A stretch of DNA of 64,000 nucleotides from Cohnella sp. CFH 77786 (GTDB lineage: Bacteria > Bacillota > Bacilli > Paenibacillales > Paenibacillaceae). Shown piece after piece: positions 59,873 through 64,000 of this stretch. The stretch is from contig NZ_WJIB01000016.1 in assembly GCF_019400745.1 (NCBI RefSeq), positions 62,001-126,000 of the forward strand, in the 5' to 3' direction. How positions within the stretch are numbered: the stretch's first letter is position 1; every line of letters starts with the position of its first letter. A program made the position numbers and the translations under genes. A model generated the notes under the pieces. It ran no database searches. It was given only the letters and a program-made list of their open reading frames with translations, and had not been told where the DNA came from.

Positions 59873-62800
59873 TCATTTAATACCTAGATAGTCTTTGACA
59901 TATTCTCTATAATTGATAACCTTTTTTTGAACGGCGCTGTCAACATCGATTATTTTTTGAATCCTATCCTGAATGTGTACAATTTCTTCGTAATGCAAGG
60001 TGTTTTTCTCGCTTTTGGTTACACTATTCGTATGTCTCCGGTGATAGTTTAACGACTTATGATTGAAATAAATTTTCCCTTTTTGCAGCATCTTTATATA
60101 GAAAAACCAGTCACCTGCAATCTTAAATTGAGTTAATTCCTGAAGGATTTCGTTGATATCTGGCTTTTTGAAGATCGCTCCGGATACGTTCGGTATCGTA
60201 TTCTTAACAGACATTCCTTTGGCTATTTCTGTTATGCCGTCTTCGATGTAAGAACTCTTCCATTTTTTCGAGTCTATGTCCGAAGTATAATCCAAATAAT
60301 TGTCGCACAATATTTGTCCGGATTCATCCATTTGATAGGACTGCGCATAACCTATTACCACTTCCGGGTCTCTATTAAATCCAGCAATTACTTCTTCTAG
60401 GAAGTGCGGCGAGGATAAATCATCAGCTTCTGCGATCCAAATGATCTCTCCTTCTGCATTCGATATCCCTTTTGCCCATTGACGGAAAACTGAACCTGAA
60501 TTCTTATCATTGAAAATCTTCTTGATCCTGAGCCTTGAATCAAAAGGGTAAGTTTCTATTATATTACGGCTTTCGTCAGTAGAACAATCATCCAATATGA
60601 TCAACTCGTATATCGGATAGGTCTGGGAAATAATAGTTTCCAATCTTTTCGGCAAATACTTTGCATAATTGTAATTGGGAACGATGACGCTAACTTTCTT
60701 GTATGAGTGGCCGGCCATATCCAATAATTGATAGAGGTAATTTCGGAAATAGTATTTATTTTCGATAAGTTGACAACCATTCTTCCCTTGAACTCTTCTC
60801 AACTCGGCACTCTCAAGAAGCTCAATAATCGCTGATACCATAAGTTCTGAATTTGAGTACTCAACGAGACGCCCTGTCGTATCGTTAACAATGTCGCTAA
60901 ATCCCCCGGCGTCTCTAAATCCAACAACAGGCACACCTACATTCAATGATTCCAAAACTACCGAAGGGAACGGATCTTCTCTTGAAGTTAACAAATACAG
61001 GTCTGCACCCGCGTAATATAGATCAACTTCATGGGTAGGATCAATAAAGATTACGGATTTTTTCCTATCATCTTGGATTTCATCGATCATGTACGGATCC
61101 CGGCTGCCAATCCAGACAAAGCGGACATCGGACATTATTCTCCTTAGAAGAAATGCTACCTCGCAGAATAAGTCAATTCCTTTCCTTCTATCGGCATAAC
61201 CCACTCCTACTATAATTGGAGTTTCTGGAGAAAAACCCAGTGTTTTTCGTAGTTCTGTCCGTGCCTTCCACTCTTGCCCCTTATATTTATTTGCCTTATA
61301 CAGACCTTGAGGTAGAACGACCTGCTTCTTATGATCGATAGGAAATAATGAAACATATTTATCTAATACATACCGGGAAGGAAAAACCACTGTATTCGAA
61401 TATTCGGAAATATTTCTTGCCCGTTCTTCTGCTTTATATTGTCCTATTACACCAGGCAATTCATGGATCAGTGACAGGATTTTGAACCCACATTTCGCCA
61501 GATGGGGAACTACAATTCCGGCGATAACGGTGTTGGTTATTGCGATTCGATAGTTTTTCTTATATAGTTTGGCGAGGAAAACGGCGAGTTCTTTGGAATC
61601 GCCCCCGTCGGATAAAAGAGTAACGTTCCCCAGCTTTCTGTATTCTTCTAATAGAACACCGCCCTCTTCCAAAATTATTTCAACTGAATATCCAAACTGT
61701 TGGCTGAACACATCAATCATGTTTAAGGCCAGTAACTGTGCACCATTAAAATGAGCATTGTGAGAGACATAGATCAAATTCCTCTCAATCTCTTTGCTGG
61801 TTTCTTCAAGTGCTTCTTTAGTCGATTGCAAATAGGCATATCCGTATTTACGATCCGGCTCTAAATATGCTCCCTCAGCCCACTCGTTCCAGGCATTAAT
61901 AAATACAACCTTGTCGTCATTAAAGGTGCTATTTGTATGTCTTATCACGCTCTTGAGCCAATTTTTATAAAGCGAAGGGGAGGCGCCATGATAAATCGTT
62001 CCATTATTTGATTTCCTGGCAGTATTATCCCAACTAGGAGCTACACCTTTATACAACTTGTAGTCCGTATCAAATAGGTAATTTTCATGTTCAACGTATT
62101 TCTTATAATCAAAAATCAATCCTTTGAAGTCAGGATTTACAATATCAACCTTGTCATTGATCATTTCACAACCATATTCATGCATGGAATGGGGAGGAAA
62201 TTCTACCAAACCATCTAGGCCGAAGTCATCTGGGTTAGTGATCCCCCAAGAAACACCGAGCAGATGAATCTCCCCGATTCCTTCCATCCTGCAAAATTCT
62301 CTCCACCGACCCGCTGTTTTTTTGAAGTTTGGAAATAGACCTGGCCTGTAGACCAGAACAACAGGCTTTTCATTTATTTTAATGTATCGTTTGTCCTTTA
62401 AGTATCGGCTCAGATCTTTAATAAAGTTATTATCATCCTCATCCGAATATTTCTGCTCCATTAAGATATCATGCTCTTCCCCATCCCATCTTCTAGACCA
62501 ATTTTCATTAGCCCAACAGAGACAAAAAGGCAAATCAATCTCTGGATGTTCAAGCAGCTGATCAACAGGCCGCTCCAATAGACGTTTTCCGCTAAACCAG
62601 TAATGATAAAAGCAGAATCCGTAAACTCCATACTGTCTGGCAAGCTCTGCTTGACGTTTCATGACATTGATGAACCTAAGATCATAAAAACCAAGTTCAT
62701 CTGGCAAACGTGGTTGATAATGGCCAACAAACTGAGGAACGGCTTTCGTTACATTCGTCCATTCGGTAAAGCCTTTTCCCCACCATTGATCATTTTCTGG

Positions 62801-63169
62801 GATTGGGTGAAATTGAGGTAAATAAAAAGCGATTAATTTTACAATCGTATCTTCTCTATTAATCGATTCGTTAGAATAGGGAACATACTCCGGAGATTTA
62901 TTATTTGACCAAAAAAACAAATTTTGTAGATAGCGGTCCCTTTTGTCCATCGAAGTGAATTCTAACGCTTGCACCTCATTGCTCAACACTTGCTGATCGC
63001 CAAACGAAAACGAATTTAACCATATATGGTACGTTTTTGTATTTCTGAGAACAATACGAAATGATTTGAAGAAGAGATTCTTCATTTTGATTCTACGAGA
63101 ATCTGAAACTGGCAGTCGAAGGTATATATATCGAAGAAAATTTTTCGAAACATTTTTGTAGTTCCTCAT
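59873..63169 (-). CDS. Three-domain GH99-like/GT4/GT2 surface glycan protein
   Basis: 1098 residues. About 105-455: WbsX-type (GH99-like) domain (LIAFYLPQFHPIPENDQWWG, GFTEWTNVTKAVPQF, YGFCFYHYWFSGKRLLE, LCWANENWSRRW, FINAWNEWAEGAYLEPD). About 460-825: GT-B/GT4 domain (YVSHNAHFNGAQLLALNM, VGVGYADRRKGIDLF, YYAGADLYLLTSREDPFPSVVLE-type E-x7-E block). About 830-1090: GT2 domain (VSVIVPNYNYAKYLPKRLE, LDDCSTDESRNIIE, IWIAEADDLSSPHFL). Such multidomain proteins assemble rhamnan or O-antigen-like polymers. The ATG 63167-63169 with GGGAG upstream is preferred to a TTG five codons earlier. A protein with three sugar-active modules could add consecutive residues. Confidence 0.88.
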   Translation of the reverse strand: MRNYKNVSKNFLRYIYLRLPVSDSRRIKMKNLFFKSFRIVLRNTKTYHIWLNSFSFGDQQVLSNEVQALEFTSMDKRDRYLQNLFFWSNNKSPEYVPYSNESINREDTIVKLIAFYLPQFHPIPENDQWWGKGFTEWTNVTKAVPQFVGHYQPRLPDELGFYDLRFINVMKRQAELARQYGVYGFCFYHYWFSGKRLLERPVDQLLEHPEIDLPFCLCWANENWSRRWDGEEHDILMEQKYSDEDDNNFIKDLSRYLKDKRYIKINEKPVVLVYRPGLFPNFKKTAGRWREFCRMEGIGEIHLLGVSWGITNPDDFGLDGLVEFPPHSMHEYGCEMINDKVDIVNPDFKGLIFDYKKYVEHENYLFDTDYKLYKGVAPSWDNTARKSNNGTIYHGASPSLYKNWLKSVIRHTNSTFNDDKVVFINAWNEWAEGAYLEPDRKYGYAYLQSTKEALEETSKEIERNLIYVSHNAHFNGAQLLALNMIDVFSQQFGYSVEIILEEGGVLLEEYRKLGNVTLLSDGGDSKELAVFLAKLYKKNYRIAITNTVIAGIVVPHLAKCGFKILSLIHELPGVIGQYKAEERARNISEYSNTVVFPSRYVLDKYVSLFPIDHKKQVVLPQGLYKANKYKGQEWKARTELRKTLGFSPETPIIVGVGYADRRKGIDLFCEVAFLLRRIMSDVRFVWIGSRDPYMIDEIQDDRKKSVIFIDPTHEVDLYYAGADLYLLTSREDPFPSVVLESLNVGVPVVGFRDAGGFSDIVNDTTGRLVEYSNSELMVSAIIELLESAELRRVQGKNGCQLIENKYYFRNYLYQLLDMAGHSYKKVSVIVPNYNYAKYLPKRLETIISQTYPIYELIILDDCSTDESRNIIETYPFDSRLRIKKIFNDKNSGSVFRQWAKGISNAEGEIIWIAEADDLSSPHFLEEVIAGFNRDPEVVIGYAQSYQMDESGQILCDNYLDYTSDIDSKKWKSSYIEDGITEIAKGMSVKNTIPNVSGAIFKKPDINEILQELTQFKIAGDWFFYIKMLQKGKIYFNHKSLNYHRRHTNSVTKSEKNTLHYEEIVHIQDRIQKIIDVDSAVQKKVINYREYVKDYLGIK

Positions 63170-63351
63170 TAGCAGCGCTCCCAACCTATTAGCTTAACAA
63201 ATCAATCGACAATTCATTGTCCCTAATGTCTTGGATAGCCAACTAAATTCCTTCGTGACATCCTTTACGTCGATTCGTTTCAGCCCCCCCATTGGCAAAA
63301 AAACCTGTATATTCGAGTCCCCATAAACGATTTACAACTGTATTTTTCTAC

Positions 63352-64000
63352 CTATCGGTCCACCAAATTTTTTAACAGCTTGTACAGCTCCCTCAACGGA
63401 CGAGTTAACTTCCAGGAGACGGTATTTTCCATTTCTATTAATTTACTTTCAAAGGCTTGTATTCTAATCATAGTAATCTCGTTGATCTGCTCCAGCTCTT
63501 CATTCCTGTAATTGAGTCCGGAGTTGACTTTCCCTAAGTCTAAAACGCTCTTTTTGAGTTCGGAATTGGCTTTCTCTAAGTTTAGAACGCTGTTTTTGAG
63601 TTCGGAGTTGACTTTCTCTAAATGACTGTTAGCTTGGCTTAGTTGATTGTTTTGTCGTTTGAGATCAAGATTGTTCGCTTCTTGAACGTCATATGCTTTT
63701 TGGAGATCTCTCGATTCTATTACCATCCGGGTTAATTCGGATTCACTTCTTGTTAACTGGGCTTTAATTTCTTTGATAATGGACTTTTCTTGATTAATGA
63801 TCCCTTTAACAACTTCCAAGTTATATATGTTAATATCCAAATACCAGTAATCAATTTCAAGTTCCTTGATTTTCGCATCACCCCAAGTTCTTTCCAAGTA
63901 TAACTGGGGGTCCTCATTCAGAAAGCAAAACAGGTTACCGATGTTATACTCAGCGTTGGAACTTGCAATCTGCAGCTCATAAAATTCATCCCTATTTTCC
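63352..64000 (-). CDS. Coiled-coil glycan-cluster protein, C-terminal part (cut by window edge)
   Basis: Open to the right edge; at least 215 residues visible. It begins here with DEFYELQIASSNAEYNIGNL and LERTWGDAKIKELEIDYWYL, continues as a long coiled coil (about 70 to 165 of the visible part) and ends VSWKLTRPLRELYKLLKNL, a tail motif shared by many glycosyltransferases and methyltransferases with coiled-coil spacers. The coil includes three 14-residue repeats (LEKVNSELKNSVLN, LEKANSELKKSVLD, LGKVNSGLNYRNEE). The catalytic domain would lie outside the window, so no activity can be assigned. First known gene upstream of the fused glycosyltransferase. Confidence 0.7.
   Translation of the reverse strand, partial: ENRDEFYELQIASSNAEYNIGNLFCFLNEDPQLYLERTWGDAKIKELEIDYWYLDINIYNLEVVKGIINQEKSIIKEIKAQLTRSESELTRMVIESRDLQKAYDVQEANNLDLKRQNNQLSQANSHLEKVNSELKNSVLNLEKANSELKKSVLDLGKVNSGLNYRNEELEQINEITMIRIQAFESKLIEMENTVSWKLTRPLRELYKLLKNLVDR
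63514..63625 (-). repeat. Three tandem 42-bp repeats inside the coiled-coil gene
   Basis: Plus-strand units beginning GAGTCCGGAGTTGACTTTCC (63514), GAGTTCGGAATTGGCTTTCT (63556) and GAGTTCGGAGTTGACTTTCT (63598) are exactly 42 bases apart and encode the 14-residue repeats of the coiled coil. High nucleotide identity suggests recent slippage. Confidence 0.85.

Overview
The window looks like a chromosomal segment of a motile, endospore-forming, competence-gene-bearing Firmicute of the Paenibacillaceae type (Paenibacillus or Cohnella-like). The basis is Bacillus-like synteny (prfB, secA, hpf, fliT/fliS/fliD, hag, csrA, fliW, flgL, flgK, flgN, flgM, yvyF, comFC, comFA, degU, degS), an alpha/beta-type spore protein, large secreted SLH-domain proteins, and a moderately high-GC core interrupted by visibly AT-rich blocks. 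Nearly all genes lie on the minus strand; only two glycosyltransferase genes at 15.9-19.5 kb are on the plus strand.

Layout: 1-6.3 kb is housekeeping: the 5' end of argC with a recognisable arginine-type operator/promoter, a YitT-family membrane protein, prfB with its programmed +1 frameshift, secA, hpf and a cold-shock gene. 6.6-13.4 kb is an AT-rich seven-gene operon: a sugar aminotransferase (WecE type), RraA-like enzyme, methyltransferase, amidohydrolase, ATP-grasp ligase and two glycosyltransferases. 13.6-19.5 kb holds three large glycosyltransferase-TPR proteins. 19.5-29.8 kb is the late flagellar cluster, with three good sigma-D promoters, a CsrA-type hairpin in the flagellin leader and an embedded fourth glycosyltransferase. 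The natural inference is that 6.6-23.6 kb makes and attaches a flagellin glycan, with dTDP-4-keto-6-deoxyglucose supplied by the rmlA/rmlB genes at 56.4-58.7 kb.

29.9-32.7 kb is comFC-comFA (comFB is absent). 33-40 kb carries a small membrane protein and an operon for an RND exporter, a lipoprotein adaptor and an unknown exported protein. 40-54 kb holds surface proteins (two SLH proteins and an NAGPA-domain protein with copper amine oxidase-like repeats) around degS-degU, with three families of intergenic repeats. 53.8-55.4 kb contains metK, with an attenuator-like leader and no visible S-box, and a small acid-soluble spore protein. 55.5-64 kb is a dTDP-rhamnose operon (rmlACBD), preceded by an AT-rich cell-surface glycan operon with a rhamnosyltransferase-like GT2, a three-domain GH99-like/GT4/GT2 fusion and a coiled-coil protein running off the right edge.

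Starts were chosen by ribosome binding sites and family alignment; several genes use GTG or TTG. No tRNA, rRNA, CRISPR array, IS element or phage gene was seen. Composition statements are by eye, not computed.
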